Part shown: positions 1 through 8,918 of the stretch, one piece after another
Layout of the letters: every line of letters begins with the position of its first letter
Numbering within the stretch: position 1 is the first letter of the stretch
Assembly: GCA_012837525.1 (NCBI GenBank)
Contig: DUQZ01000024.1
Coordinates: 28,206 to 92,205, forward strand
Direction: 5' to 3'
From: Clostridiales bacterium
GTDB taxonomy: Bacteria; Bacillota; Clostridia; Christensenellales; Aristaeellaceae
Length of the DNA: 64,000 bases
Notes under the pieces: generated by a model
What the model saw: only the letters and a program-made list of their open reading frames with translations
Databases searched by the model: none
Told to the model about the DNA's origin: nothing
Position numbers and translations under genes: made by a program

Positions 1-1
1 C

Positions 2-55
2 AACGAGCGCTTCGCGAAGGCCTTGACAGCCAAGGTGAAGGAAATCCTGGGCTAA
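2..55 (+). CDS. C-terminal end of an unidentified protein (truncated by the window edge)
   Basis: Seventeen codons are open from the window edge and end in TAA at 53-55, giving NERFAKALTAKVKEILG. The composition is that of an amphipathic C-terminal helix. It runs straight into a strong hairpin terminator, as expected for a real gene end. The fragment is too short for me to name a family, and I do not assign a function. It faces the araD gene tail to tail, so it is probably the last gene of a plus-strand unit unrelated to the pentose operon. Confidence 0.6.
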   Translation, partial: NERFAKALTAKVKEILG

Positions 56-71
56 GTATTACGCACAAATA

Positions 72-109
72 AAAAAGACTTGAGCGATCTGATGCGTTCA
101 AGTCTTTTT
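72..109. terminator. Bidirectional intrinsic terminator between convergent genes
   Basis: A 12-bp perfect stem (72-83 with 98-109) around a 14-nt loop. The arms are A-rich on the left and T-rich on the right, so either strand gives a stem followed by a U tract. It lies between the plus-strand gene end at 55 and the araD stop at 124 and can serve both. Confidence 0.85.
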
Positions 110-123
110 CGTTTGCGGATTGA

Positions 124-825
124 TTATTTCTTCGCTTGGCCGTAATACGCGTTGGCCCCATGCTTGCGGTAGAAATGCTTGTCGCGCAGGGCATCCGCGG
201 CAGGTTTGACCTGTGGGTTGATCAGCCGGGTCAGCCGTGCCATCCTGGCCACCTCCTCCAGTACGCCCGCGTTCATCACTGCGTCCATCGCGTCCTTGCC
301 CCAGGTGAAGCAGCCGTGGGAGGCACACAGCATGGCCGGGACGTGCATCACATCGATATCGCGGGCTTTGATGGTTTCAATCATCACCAGACCGGTGTTT
401 TTCTCATACTCGCCGTTGATTTCCTCGGCTGTCAAAGGGCGCGCGCAGGGGATGGCATCAGCGAAATGATCCGCGTGCGTGGTGCCGTAGAGGGGAATGT
501 CCATCCCCGCCTGTGCCCAGGCAGTGGCTTCCGGCGAGTGCGTGTGCACAATGCCGCCAATCTGCGGGAAAGCCTGGTAGAGCGCCAGGTGGGTCGGCGC
601 GTCAGAGGAGGGGCGCAGACTGCCCTGCACCACCTGCCCATCCATGTCCAGCACCACCATGTCGTCTTCGGTCATGTCCTCATAGGGCACGCCGCTGGGC
701 TTGATCACCACCAGCCCGGTTTCAGGATCCCTGGCGCTGACATTGCCCCAGGTGTATTTGACCAAGCCCTGCTCTGGTAGCGCCAGGTTGGCCAGCAAGA
801 CTTGTTTTTTCAGTTCTTTTACCAT
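124..825 (-). CDS. araD: L-ribulose-5-phosphate 4-epimerase
   Basis: A class II aldolase-fold enzyme of 233 residues, the normal AraD length. It interconverts L-ribulose 5-phosphate and D-xylulose 5-phosphate in the cytosol, the last step of arabinose entry to the pentose phosphate pathway. Family motifs are all visible in order: GNVSAR near the N-terminus, KPSG, SSDAPTH, the zinc-binding pair in [13 protein letters not shown], a third histidine in [10 protein letters not shown], and the C-terminal [10 protein letters not shown] segment. The start ATG at 825 has a GAGGAAG ribosome site that overlaps the stop codon of the kinase gene upstream, suggesting translational coupling. It is the last gene of the pentose operon and is followed by the terminator at 72-109. 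The neighbouring araA makes AraD far more likely than a fuculose-phosphate aldolase. Confidence 0.95.
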   Translation of the reverse strand: MVKELKKQVLLANLALPEQGLVKYTWGNVSARDPETGLVVIKPSGVPYEDMTEDDMVVLDMDGQVVQGSLRPSSDAPTHLALYQAFPQIGGIVHTHSPEATAWAQAGMDIPLYGTTHADHFADAIPCARPLTAEEINGEYEKNTGLVMIETIKARDIDVMHVPAMLCASHGCFTWGKDAMDAVMNAGVLEEVARMARLTRLINPQVKPAADALRDKHFYRKHGANAYYGQAKK

Positions 826-835
826 CGCTTCTTCC

Positions 836-2419
836 TCACAGGTGGTCCACCGCGTAGCGCTCTACCTGAAGCAGCGCCTTGAAGCGGCTCATGTAGGTAT
901 CAAAGCCGCGCACGTCCGCATCCTCCGGCGCGATTTCCTTCATTTTCATTTGATGAAACACGCGGGCATCCAGGTAATCCCCAAGCGATTCACCTGCCTG
1001 TTTTTGCGCCATATAGGCCGCCAGCAGGGCAATGCCCCAGGCGCCGCCCTCATTGGCGGTTTCCATGACGGAGACGGGTGTCTTGAGGGCAGCCGCGCTC
1101 AGGCGCTGGCCCGCGGTGTTGTCCTTGTACAGGCCGCCGTGGCCCAGTATGCGCGTGATCTGTACCTGCTCCTCCTCCAGCGCTTCCATGCCGATTTTGA
1201 GGGTAGCCAGGTTGGTCATCAGGATGCTGCGTGCCAGGTTGGCAAAGGACAGCCTGCTGTCCGGCAATTGGACAAGCATCGGCCGGCCTTCCTCAAAGCC
1301 TGTGATGTGCTCTCCCGAATAATAGCCGCAGGTGAGCACGCCGCCCGCGTCTGTGTCCCCCTTGAGCGCCGCGTCAAAAAACGCTTTGTAGAGCGTTCCC
1401 CGCTCGGGCGTTTGCCCGATTGCCTGCTGGAAATCCGCCAGCAGCGCGATCCAGGTATTCAGGTCCGTGGTGCCGTTGTTGCAGTGCACCATCGCCACTG
1501 GGCTGCCGTCGGGCGTGCAGACGATGTCAATCTCCGGGTGCAGTTTTTTAAGGCTGTGGGGCAGCACGATCATGGCAAAGATGGATGTGCCCGCGGATAC
1601 ATTGCCGGTGCCCGGCACAACCGCGTTGGTGGCAACCATGCCGGTGCCAGCGTCGCCCTCCGGCGGGCAGATGGGCGCGCCGGGCAAAAGGTTGCCGGAT
1701 GGATCCAGCAATCGGGCACCTTCTTCGGTCAGTCTGCCCGCTTCCTCGCCCGCGGTTTTGTGCCGGGGCAGCAGGTCTGACAGCGCCCAGGGGTAACCCT
1801 TGTCCTTGATTAACGCGTCAAACTTCGCGATGCGCGCCCTGTCGTAGGTGCCTGTATCATCCAGCGGGAAGACACCGGAAGCGTCCCCCAGGCCCAGCAC
1901 CTTCTCACCCGAGAGCAGGAAGTGGACATAGCCCGCCAGCGTGGTCATGTGGCGGATGTCCTTCACGTGCGCCTCATCGTTTAAGATGGCTTGGTACAGG
2001 TGCGCGATGCACCAGCGCTGCGGGATGGAGAACTGGAACAACTCGCTCAACTCCTCCGCCGCCTGGCTGGTCATGGTGTTGCGCCAGGTGCGGAAAGGGG
2101 TCAACAGTTTGTCCTGCGCGTCAAACACCAGATAGCCGTGCATCATGGCGGACACGCCGATGCCGGCAAGTTTGCGGATGGGCAGGTTATATGCATCCTT
2201 GACTTGCGAAAGCACATCCTGATAGGCTGCCTGCACCCCTTCGCGCACAGCTTGCAGATCATAGGTCCACACGCCGTTTTCAAACTGGTTTTCCCAATTG
2301 TGGGCGCCGGAGGCAATCAACTGATGATCCGGCCCGATCAGCACCGCCTTGATGCGGGTGCTGCCCAGCTCAATCCCCAGGTACAGCTGGCCTTGTTCTA
2401 TGTATTCCTTGTGGCTCAT
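836..2419 (-). CDS. araB: FGGY-family carbohydrate kinase, probable L-ribulokinase
   Basis: A 527-residue FGGY sugar kinase. The N-terminal phosphate-binding loop reads [15 protein letters not shown], and the C-terminal domain has a [10 protein letters not shown] loop and an [14 protein letters not shown] segment. Its place between araA and araD argues that it phosphorylates L-ribulose with ATP. It does not look like classical enterobacterial AraB, whose N-terminus reads like GLDFGTDSVRA. It resembles the alternative ribulokinase type that I recall beside araA in Bacteroidetes and Clostridia, often annotated only as a generic FGGY kinase. A D-xylulose kinase role is possible, because the operon also frees xylose and no xylulokinase is seen here. 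Ribosome site AAAGGA; gap to araA 21 nt. Confidence 0.85.
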   Translation of the reverse strand: MSHKEYIEQGQLYLGIELGSTRIKAVLIGPDHQLIASGAHNWENQFENGVWTYDLQAVREGVQAAYQDVLSQVKDAYNLPIRKLAGIGVSAMMHGYLVFDAQDKLLTPFRTWRNTMTSQAAEELSELFQFSIPQRWCIAHLYQAILNDEAHVKDIRHMTTLAGYVHFLLSGEKVLGLGDASGVFPLDDTGTYDRARIAKFDALIKDKGYPWALSDLLPRHKTAGEEAGRLTEEGARLLDPSGNLLPGAPICPPEGDAGTGMVATNAVVPGTGNVSAGTSIFAMIVLPHSLKKLHPEIDIVCTPDGSPVAMVHCNNGTTDLNTWIALLADFQQAIGQTPERGTLYKAFFDAALKGDTDAGGVLTCGYYSGEHITGFEEGRPMLVQLPDSRLSFANLARSILMTNLATLKIGMEALEEEQVQITRILGHGGLYKDNTAGQRLSAAALKTPVSVMETANEGGAWGIALLAAYMAQKQAGESLGDYLDARVFHQMKMKEIAPEDADVRGFDTYMSRFKALLQVERYAVDHL

Positions 2420-2440
2420 GGAAGGTTCCTTTCCCCCATC

Positions 2441-3931
2441 TTAGCGGTACACCGCGTTGCCCAGCAGGATCTCCTGCTTGAAGGTGCGCAGGGTGGTGTG
2501 CTGATCGATAACAAGGGCTTCAATGCCCATGTGCTCTGCCCAGTCCACCATCTGCTCCACAGTCAGGTCGTAGCTAAAAGCGGTATGGTGCGCGCCGCCG
2601 GCCAAAATCCAGGCTTCAACACCGGTGGTGAAATCCGGCTGCGGCTTCCAGAACACGGTCGCCACGGGCAGCTTGGGCATGGGTTTTTCGTTGGCCAGGC
2701 AATCCACGCCCGCCACAATCAGGCGGAAGCGCGTGCCCAGGTCAATGAGGGACACAGCGACGCCGGGGCCAGTCTTTGAGGTGAACACCAGGCGGGCCGG
2801 GTCCTCCCTGTTGCCCATGGTGAGCGGCTGGCAGCGGATGGCCGGCTTGCCGGAAGCCAGGCTGGGGCAGATTTCCAGCATATGCGCCTGCAGAATGCCT
2901 TCCTGCCCGGGCACCAGGTGGTAGGTGTAGTCCTCCAGCATGGAGGTGCCCTTGGCGTTTTTGATGTCCGCCGTCATCAGTTTCATCAGGCGCACCATGG
3001 CGGCGGTTTTCCAGTCGCCCTCCGCGCCAAAGCCGTAGCCCTTGCTCATCAGGCGCTGAATGGCCAGCCCCGGCAGCTGCTGCAGCGTGCCCAGGTCATC
3101 AAAATGGGTGACGATGGCGTGGTAGTTCTTCTCCTTCAAGAAGCGCTCAAAGCCCAGCTCAATCTGCGCCTGGACGGCCACATGGCGGCGGAACTCGTCC
3201 TTATCCCGGCCGTCCAAGATAATGTCATAGGTGTCGTAATACTCATCCACCAGGGCGTTGGTATCGCTGGCGGAGACAGCGGCCACCGCGTGCGCCAGCT
3301 CCGTCACCGGCCAGGCGTCCACCTCCCAGCCAAACTTGAGCTGGGCTTCCACCTTGTCGCCTTCGGTGACGGCCACATTGCGCATGTTGTCCGCCACACG
3401 CATCACGCGCAGGCGGCTGCTTTCCACAATGCCCACCGCGGTGCGCATCCAGGAGGCGATGCGCCGGCGCACGCCCTCATTGCGCCAGTGCCCCGCGATC
3501 ACCTTGCGCGCCAAGCCCATGCGGCTGACGATGTGCCCGTACTCGCGCCCGCCGTGGGCGGACTGGTTTTCGTTCATGAAGTCCATGTCGATGTCATCAT
3601 AGGGAATGGCCTCATTAAACTGGGTGTGCAGGTGCATCAGCGGCTTGGTGTTGGCCTGAAGCCCCTTGATCCAGGACTTGGCGGGCGAGAAGGTGTGCAT
3701 CCAGGTGATGACGCCGGCGCAGGTGTCGTCCTCCCCCGCTTCCTTGAAGGTGCGATGGATCATCTCCGCCGTAATCAGGATGGGCTTATACACCAGGGGG
3801 AAGGGCAGGTCACCGGAATCATTGATTTCCTTGACCATTGCCTGGGCGTGTTCGGCCACATTGCGCAGGCATTCCTCGCCGTACAGGTCCTGGGAGCCCA
3901 CACAAAACCAAAATTGATACTGCTTGTTCAT
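2441..3931 (-). CDS. araA: L-arabinose isomerase
   Basis: A 496-residue protein that is full length for AraA, the cytosolic Mn-dependent isomerase converting L-arabinose to L-ribulose. The N-terminus FWFCVGSQDLYGEE is diagnostic. Metal and active-site positions known in the E. coli enzyme are all present: the glutamate in GFGAEGDWK, the glutamate in LEDYTYHL, the histidine in QAHMLEICPS and the histidine in GGAHHTAFS. The start ATG follows an AAAGGA site. It sits between the sugar symporter gene and the kinase gene on the same strand with short gaps (43 and 21 nt), so it is read in one operon. Nothing in it looks damaged. Confidence 0.97.
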   Translation of the reverse strand: MNKQYQFWFCVGSQDLYGEECLRNVAEHAQAMVKEINDSGDLPFPLVYKPILITAEMIHRTFKEAGEDDTCAGVITWMHTFSPAKSWIKGLQANTKPLMHLHTQFNEAIPYDDIDMDFMNENQSAHGGREYGHIVSRMGLARKVIAGHWRNEGVRRRIASWMRTAVGIVESSRLRVMRVADNMRNVAVTEGDKVEAQLKFGWEVDAWPVTELAHAVAAVSASDTNALVDEYYDTYDIILDGRDKDEFRRHVAVQAQIELGFERFLKEKNYHAIVTHFDDLGTLQQLPGLAIQRLMSKGYGFGAEGDWKTAAMVRLMKLMTADIKNAKGTSMLEDYTYHLVPGQEGILQAHMLEICPSLASGKPAIRCQPLTMGNREDPARLVFTSKTGPGVAVSLIDLGTRFRLIVAGVDCLANEKPMPKLPVATVFWKPQPDFTTGVEAWILAGGAHHTAFSYDLTVEQMVDWAEHMGIEALVIDQHTTLRTFKQEILLGNAVYR

Positions 3932-3974
3932 GGTGTTTCCTTTCTGTTCAATGCATTTGATTTGTCGAATTCAA

Positions 3975-5411
3975 CTATCCAAGTTGCTTCACAACCGCTT
4001 CTTTTTCCATGTTTTCTTCCGCTGTTAGGATACCATCCCGCTCGCGTTCCAGCAAGAGCTTGACGCGCTTTGACAACTCGGGGCTGAGGGCAAAGCGCCG
4101 GGCGGTCAGCCAGGCTGTGCCCATTAGAAGGACAAAGGCCATGAGGATGATCAGCCGGATTGTAAGCAGGGTGGAGTCCGGCTGGATGGGTTTGGCAATT
4201 TCCAATGTGGGTTTGACAAAGCCCGAGAGGCTAAGCAGCACACCGATGAGGAAAATGGCGATGGCGGAGCTGGCTTTGCGCACAAAGGTCATCGCGCCGC
4301 TGAAGGAGCCCGTGTTGCGCTGTTTGAGCGACAACTCACCAATGTCCACCACATCCGGGAACATGATCCAGCTCATGGTCTGCGCGCCCGCGAACCCCAG
4401 CGCGGTGAGCCCGGTAATGACATACAGCAACAGGGGCGAGCCCTCCCCCGGGAAGAGGGCGATGCCCAGCGCGCCCAGCATGGACAGCGGCAGACCAAAG
4501 CGGTAGATGGTGGGCTTGGGCACCCGGTCCACCAGGCGCATCAGGAAGGGGAACAGCACCAGCTGCATGCCCAAAAAGGTGCCCAAAAAGACGGTGGAGC
4601 TGATGCCCGGCACCACGTACAGGCCGTAGTAGATAACCACCGCGGATACGATGTCCAGGGTGATGCTCTGGCACAAATACAGCGCCAGCAACTTGCGGAA
4701 GGCGCGCACCTTCAGCGGTTCCCACATCACGCGCAGGGAGAAGCTGCGCTTGGTCTGCTCATAGGGCACGCGCTCTTTGACAACAAAGCCTGCCAGGATA
4801 TTGGGCAGGGCAAACAGCAAGCCAAAGCCAAAGGCGATGAGCAAATAGAAGGTGTTCAGCGGCAGGCTGCCCTTGTCCAGCTGATTGAACAGCATGGTCG
4901 GCACCACGGTGCAGATGGCCGTCGCGAAGAGGGAGAACACCAGGCGCGTCATGTTGACGCGGTTGCGGGCGGAAAAATCCGTGGTGATCTCTGTGCTCAG
5001 GGAGCTGTAGGGCACCGAGATGACCGTGGACACCGTAGAATAGAGCAAATAGGTAAAGGTGACATAGACAATCTGCAAGCTGGCGGACTCAAAGCGTACC
5101 GGCAGCCACAAAAGGCCCATGGACACCAACAGCAGCGCGCCGCCTGTGACCAGGTAGGGCTTGCGCCGGCCAAAGCGGCTGCGGGTGTTGTCCGAGATAA
5201 CGCCCATCAAGGGGTCGGAGATGGCGTCCCAGGCCTTGGCCACCATGATGACAGCGCCTGCCCAGGCGGGTGAGATGCCCAGGATGTTGGTTAAAAAGAC
5301 CAGGTAGATGACAGACAGGATGGTTTGCCCGCCGCCGCCAAACATGTCCGCGCTGGCAAACAGCAAGAGTTCCGGCAGTTTGAGGGGTTTGTTTTCCTGC
5401 TGGTGGGTCAT
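3975..5411 (-). CDS. GPH-family sugar:cation symporter (MFS fold)
   Basis: A 478-residue integral membrane protein with about twelve hydrophobic segments. The signature between helices 2 and 3, DAISDPLMGVISDNTRSRFGRRKP, is typical of the glycoside-pentoside-hexuronide:cation symporters (MelB/XynP/YicJ type). It should import a pentose or a pentose-containing glycoside using Na+ or H+. In E. coli a YicJ transporter of this family is paired with the alpha-xylosidase YicI, and the same pairing is present here, so an alpha-xyloside or arabinoxylan fragment is a reasonable substrate. This is inferred from context, not from the sequence. Ribosome site AAGGAGG; 19 nt after the xylosidase gene. Confidence 0.88.
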   Translation of the reverse strand: MTHQQENKPLKLPELLLFASADMFGGGGQTILSVIYLVFLTNILGISPAWAGAVIMVAKAWDAISDPLMGVISDNTRSRFGRRKPYLVTGGALLLVSMGLLWLPVRFESASLQIVYVTFTYLLYSTVSTVISVPYSSLSTEITTDFSARNRVNMTRLVFSLFATAICTVVPTMLFNQLDKGSLPLNTFYLLIAFGFGLLFALPNILAGFVVKERVPYEQTKRSFSLRVMWEPLKVRAFRKLLALYLCQSITLDIVSAVVIYYGLYVVPGISSTVFLGTFLGMQLVLFPFLMRLVDRVPKPTIYRFGLPLSMLGALGIALFPGEGSPLLLYVITGLTALGFAGAQTMSWIMFPDVVDIGELSLKQRNTGSFSGAMTFVRKASSAIAIFLIGVLLSLSGFVKPTLEIAKPIQPDSTLLTIRLIILMAFVLLMGTAWLTARRFALSPELSKRVKLLLERERDGILTAEENMEKEAVVKQLG

Positions 5412-5430
5412 GATAACCTCCTTTTTGGCG

Positions 5431-7683
5431 TCAGTCCGCTATGTGTACGCTAACTCCTTCCATGTTGTGCAGCACCACTTCAAACGGCTTGGCGGAATCA
5501 GTTTTTACATGCAGGGTATCCCCCGCCCTGGACAGTTCAAACACCGCGGAGGTCTGGCCAGAAAGGTCGGGGATGCGGACGGTGACTGATTTGCCGTCCT
5601 CAATGGAGAAGGCGTGCAGGGTGAGGCCATCCAGATAGTCGTAATCCGGCCGGCTGTCTATGCTGCCCATCGGGATGACGGCATTGGGCCGCGCCATCAA
5701 CGGCAGGGACATGAAGCCGTGCTGCTCCCTGTGCCAGCCGGCGCCAGTTACCACCCGGTTATCCAGCAAATTGACCCACGCGCCATCAGGCAGGTAGTAT
5801 TCCACCTCCCCGGACTTTGTAAACACGGGCGCCACCAGCAGGTTTTCGCCCAGCATGTACTGGCGGTCCAGCATCTGGGCGGTTAAATCCTCCGGGAATT
5901 CCATCATCATGGGCCGCAGCATGGGGATGCCCTGCTCGTGCGCCTCTACCGCGGCCGCGAACAGATAGGGCATCAGCCGGCACTTGAGCCGGGTAAAATG
6001 CCGCAGCACGTCCACGGATTCCTCATCAAACAGCCAGGGCACCCGGTAGCTGGAGGAGCCGTGCAGGCGGCTGTGGCTGGATAGTAAGCCAAAGGCGGAC
6101 CAGCGCTTGTAGACATCCGCCGGCGCGGTCTGCTCAAAGCCGGAGATGTCATGGCTCCAAAAGCCAAAGCCGCAGTGCGCGAGCGACAGGCCGCCGCGCA
6201 GCGTTTCCGCCATGGAGACGTAGGTGGCGCTGCAATCCCCGCCCCAGTGCGCCGGGAAGCGCTGCCCGCCCGCCGTCGCGCTGCGCGCGAACAGAACAGC
6301 CTCCCCCTCGCCGCGCACTTCCTTGATGGTGTCAAACACCAGCTTGTTGTACAGGTAGGAATAATAATTGTGCATGCGCAAAGGTTCGCTGCCGTCATGA
6401 TAGGTGACGCCCTTCACCGGGATGCGCTCACCAAAATCGGTTTTGAAGCAGTCCACACCCTGGTTGAGCAAGCGCTTCAGGTGCCCCGCGTACCAGGCGC
6501 AGGCGTCCGGGTTGGTGAAATCCACAATGGCCATGCCCGCCTGCCACAGGTCAGACTGCCAGACGCTGCCATCGGTCTTTTTGATGAAGTAGCCCTTCTT
6601 GAGCCCCTCATCAAACAGGTCCCCCGCCTGAGCGATGTAGGGGTTGATCCACACGCAGATCTTGATGCCCTTGTCGTGATAGCGTGTAAGCATGCCCTCC
6701 GGATCCGGGAAGGTGGCGGGGTCCCACACAAAATCCGTCCAGTGCAAGCCGCGCATCCAGTGGCAATCAAAGTGGAAGACGGAGAGCGGGATATCCCGCG
6801 CCGCCATGCCGTCGATGAAGTGGTTGACCGTCTCCTCATCATACTCGGTGGTGAAGCTGGTGGACAGCCACAAGCCAAAGGACCAGGCTGGCGGCAACGC
6901 GGGGCGGCCTGTGAGCGCGGTATAGCGCGCCAGCACCTGCTTGGGGTGCGGACCATAAATGAGGTAGTAGCGCAGCGTTTCGCCGGGGACGGAGAACTGC
7001 ACCCGCTCCACCTTTTCACTGCCAATTTCAAAGGAGACATCGGCCGTATCATCCACCAGCACGCCGTAGCCGCGGTTGGTCATATAAAAGGGCACAGTTT
7101 TGTAGGCCTGTTCGCTGGCCGTGCCGCCATCCGCGTTCCAGATGTCCACTGTCTGCCCGTTTTTTAGATAGGGCGTGAAATACTCGCCCAGGCCATAGAC
7201 CCACTCGCCCACATCCAGCATCAGGGAATCGGACAGATAGGTCCTGCCCGTTTCCTTGTTGAGGGCATGCGCCATGCCATGATAGCCGCTGGTGGTGAGC
7301 GGTTTGCCATCCGCCAAAAAATCAACCTGCCAGCCAGCGCTTGCATCAATTTGCGCGGCCAGCGCGCCGCTTTGGATGCGCCAGGTATCCCCTTCCTGGC
7401 TGATGTCCGCCGGGATCTGGGCGCGGTTCATCTCAAACACCGGCCGGTTGGGCAAGGCGCCCTTGAAATGCGTCACCTGCACGCACAGGACGCCTTCCAT
7501 GGGGGTGGACAGCTCCACCTCCAGGGTGGGCATGTTTAGGGCTGCGCCCTTGTTGCCGCGCACATGCCGGGTGGCCGCCAGGATGGTCAGGCGCTTGTCG
7601 TCCGCCTTGACCTGGTAGACCTCCGTGGCGTAGTTCATGTCAAACTCGAGCCGAATCAGCCAGTATCCATCGGTAAACTTCAT
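5431..7683 (-). CDS. yicI: Alpha-xylosidase, GH31 (YicI type)
   Basis: A 750-residue glycoside hydrolase family 31 enzyme. The nucleophile segment DCFKTDFGERIP matches the YicI alpha-xylosidase subgroup rather than alpha-glucosidases, and the acid/base region HWGGDCSATY is present. An N-terminal beta-sandwich precedes the (beta/alpha)8 barrel and C-terminal beta domains follow, as in the family. There is no signal peptide, so it acts in the cytosol on imported isoprimeverose-like alpha-xylosides, for example fragments of xyloglucan. It lies second in the pentose operon, 30 nt after the cupin gene, with ribosome site GAGGAAG. Release of both xylose and arabinose would fit arabinosylated xyloglucan or arabinoxylan as the natural diet. 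Confidence 0.93.
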   Translation of the reverse strand: MKFTDGYWLIRLEFDMNYATEVYQVKADDKRLTILAATRHVRGNKGAALNMPTLEVELSTPMEGVLCVQVTHFKGALPNRPVFEMNRAQIPADISQEGDTWRIQSGALAAQIDASAGWQVDFLADGKPLTTSGYHGMAHALNKETGRTYLSDSLMLDVGEWVYGLGEYFTPYLKNGQTVDIWNADGGTASEQAYKTVPFYMTNRGYGVLVDDTADVSFEIGSEKVERVQFSVPGETLRYYLIYGPHPKQVLARYTALTGRPALPPAWSFGLWLSTSFTTEYDEETVNHFIDGMAARDIPLSVFHFDCHWMRGLHWTDFVWDPATFPDPEGMLTRYHDKGIKICVWINPYIAQAGDLFDEGLKKGYFIKKTDGSVWQSDLWQAGMAIVDFTNPDACAWYAGHLKRLLNQGVDCFKTDFGERIPVKGVTYHDGSEPLRMHNYYSYLYNKLVFDTIKEVRGEGEAVLFARSATAGGQRFPAHWGGDCSATYVSMAETLRGGLSLAHCGFGFWSHDISGFEQTAPADVYKRWSAFGLLSSHSRLHGSSSYRVPWLFDEESVDVLRHFTRLKCRLMPYLFAAAVEAHEQGIPMLRPMMMEFPEDLTAQMLDRQYMLGENLLVAPVFTKSGEVEYYLPDGAWVNLLDNRVVTGAGWHREQHGFMSLPLMARPNAVIPMGSIDSRPDYDYLDGLTLHAFSIEDGKSVTVRIPDLSGQTSAVFELSRAGDTLHVKTDSAKPFEVVLHNMEGVSVHIAD

Positions 7684-7713
7684 TCTTCTTCCTCTGTTTT
7701 CAAATATTTGTGT

Positions 7714-8208
7714 TTATTGCTGCCAGTATTCTGCCACCGCGCCGCCAATGCCCATCACAGGGTCGGTATCCGGCAGGCGCGCCGCTTTGGCTGCCGCCTT
7801 CAGGCGCTCATACTCCCGCGTGTCCCCGCGCTGCAAATCCGGTGACTGCCCCTTGGGGTAGGCGCCAACAACCTGGAAATCCCCTGAGGCCTTGATGAGC
7901 TGATGCCCCACTCCCGCGGGCAAAAGCACGGCGTCGCCCTTCTCGACCCTTACTTCCACACCCTCCGGGCCGCCCAGTTTGAGCCGCGCCCAGCCGGAGA
8001 TACAGCCCAGCGCCTCATGTGCTTTGGCGTGGTAGTGATGGAAGTTGTACACACCATTGACCCACAAGCCTGTCCAGCCATTTTGCCGAAACAGGTTTTC
8101 AAAGGGAGCGTCTTGTCCTTCATATACCTGCTGATATACCAAAACCGGCAAGGCGGAATTGGGAAACGGCGGTAATTCCTTAATATACAAGGTGCTTACC
8201 TGCTTCAT
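7714..8208 (-). CDS. YjlB-like cupin protein
   Basis: A 164-residue single-domain cupin. Both cupin motifs are clear: FHHYHAKAHEALG, which supplies the usual metal-binding His/His/Glu, and GDAVLLPAGVGHQ, which supplies the last histidine. It resembles Bacillus YjlB, a small cupin of unknown function. There is no signal peptide or helix-turn-helix. It is the first gene of the pentose operon, with a perfect AGGAGG site five bases before its ATG, so it may act on a sugar or sugar acid in that pathway, or mutarotate or isomerise a substrate. I cannot name a reaction. Confidence 0.8.
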   Translation of the reverse strand: MKQVSTLYIKELPPFPNSALPVLVYQQVYEGQDAPFENLFRQNGWTGLWVNGVYNFHHYHAKAHEALGCISGWARLKLGGPEGVEVRVEKGDAVLLPAGVGHQLIKASGDFQVVGAYPKGQSPDLQRGDTREYERLKAAAKAARLPDTDPVMGIGGAVAEYWQQ

Positions 8209-8237
8209 AGGCGCCTCCTATCCATTTGAATAAATCA

Positions 8238-8243
8238 AGTATA
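8238..8243 (-). promoter_or_regulatory. Candidate -10 element of the pentose operon
   Basis: Minus-strand TATACT lies 30 nt upstream of the cupin ATG and downstream of the terminator of the hydrogenase-ABC operon. No good -35 hexamer is found at 16-18 nt. The sequence just upstream (TGTAAAAGGCGTTATA) has a loose resemblance to a catabolite-responsive element, but it departs from consensus and I would not call it one. Confidence 0.4.
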
Positions 8244-8290
8244 ACGCCTTTTACAACAATATGGAAGGTATGGCAGATTTGATACCATCT

Positions 8291-8319
8291 AAAAACAACG
8301 CGCCGGGTGTGTGCGTTGT
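8291..8319 (-). terminator. Intrinsic terminator of the hydrogenase-ABC operon
   Basis: On the minus strand ACAACGC (8319-8313) pairs with GCGTTGT (8301-8295) around an 11-nt loop, followed by TTTTTAG. It lies 18 nt after the stop codon of the ABC ATPase gene at 8337, marking the end of the long upstream operon. Confidence 0.75.
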
Positions 8320-8336
8320 GAGGGTATCGATTGTTC

Positions 8337-8918
8337 TTAAAGGATTGCCGGCAGTTGGACGATGTGCGCTTCCATCAGCTCGGCCTCATGCGGGTCATGG
8401 GTCACCAACACCACGGTTTTTCCATGGCTGTAGCGCCGGATGACTTCAGCCGTCCTGGCGCGGGTATCCGCGTCCAAGCCTTTGAACGGCTCATCCAACA
8501 GGAGCAGCTCATAGTCCGCCGCGAGGGCGCGGGCGATGGCGACCCTGCGCCGCATGCCGCCGCTGAAGTCGCGCACCGGCTTGTGCCCTTCCCCCGCCAG
8601 GCCCAATTCCCCCAGCAACCGCAGCAAGCCGGCGTCCTGCCCGCCGCCGGTAATCAGCCGCAGGTTGCCCAGCCCTGTGAGGGCGGGCAGCAGCCTGTCC
8701 TCCTGGAAGACCACGCTTTGGGGGTGGATGGTCTGCACGCTGCCGCTGTCGGGCACAATGAGCCCCATCAGCAGGTTAAGCAGGGTGGTCTTGCCACTGC
8801 CGGAGGGCCCCATCAAACAGGACACTTGCCCAACGGGCAGATCCAGGCTGAAATCTGACAGCACCACCTGCGCGCCAAAGCGCTTGGTGACATGATGAAA
8901 GCGCAGCGTGTTACTCAT
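8337..8918 (-). CDS. ABC transporter ATP-binding protein, NitT/TauT type
   Basis: A short (193-residue) nucleotide-binding subunit. Walker A is GPSGSGKTTLL, the Q-loop lies in VVFQEDRLLP, the signature is DFSGGMRRR, Walker B is LLLLDEPFKGLD and the H-loop is VTHD. The VVFQEDRLLPALT run is typical of the SsuB/TauB/NrtD branch. It lacks the C-terminal extension common in longer family members. Its start overlaps the stop of the permease gene by 4 nt (ATGA), so the two are translationally coupled. With the permease and binding protein it forms an importer for a small, probably anionic or heterocyclic solute. The substrate is not readable from sequence. It is the last gene before the terminator at 8291-8319. 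Confidence 0.88.
   Translation of the reverse strand: MSNTLRFHHVTKRFGAQVVLSDFSLDLPVGQVSCLMGPSGSGKTTLLNLLMGLIVPDSGSVQTIHPQSVVFQEDRLLPALTGLGNLRLITGGGQDAGLLRLLGELGLAGEGHKPVRDFSGGMRRRVAIARALAADYELLLLDEPFKGLDADTRARTAEVIRRYSHGKTVVLVTHDPHEAELMEAHIVQLPAIL

Noticed and set aside
2882..4063. A 393-codon plus-strand frame across araA
   Set aside because: Antisense shadow of araA; composition (His, Val, Gly, Gln rich) and lack of motifs fit chance opening in high-GC sequence.
8220..8260. A catabolite-responsive element (cre) in the pentose operon promoter
   Set aside because: The best match has an extra base in the core and lacks the CG-centred symmetry of a good cre site.
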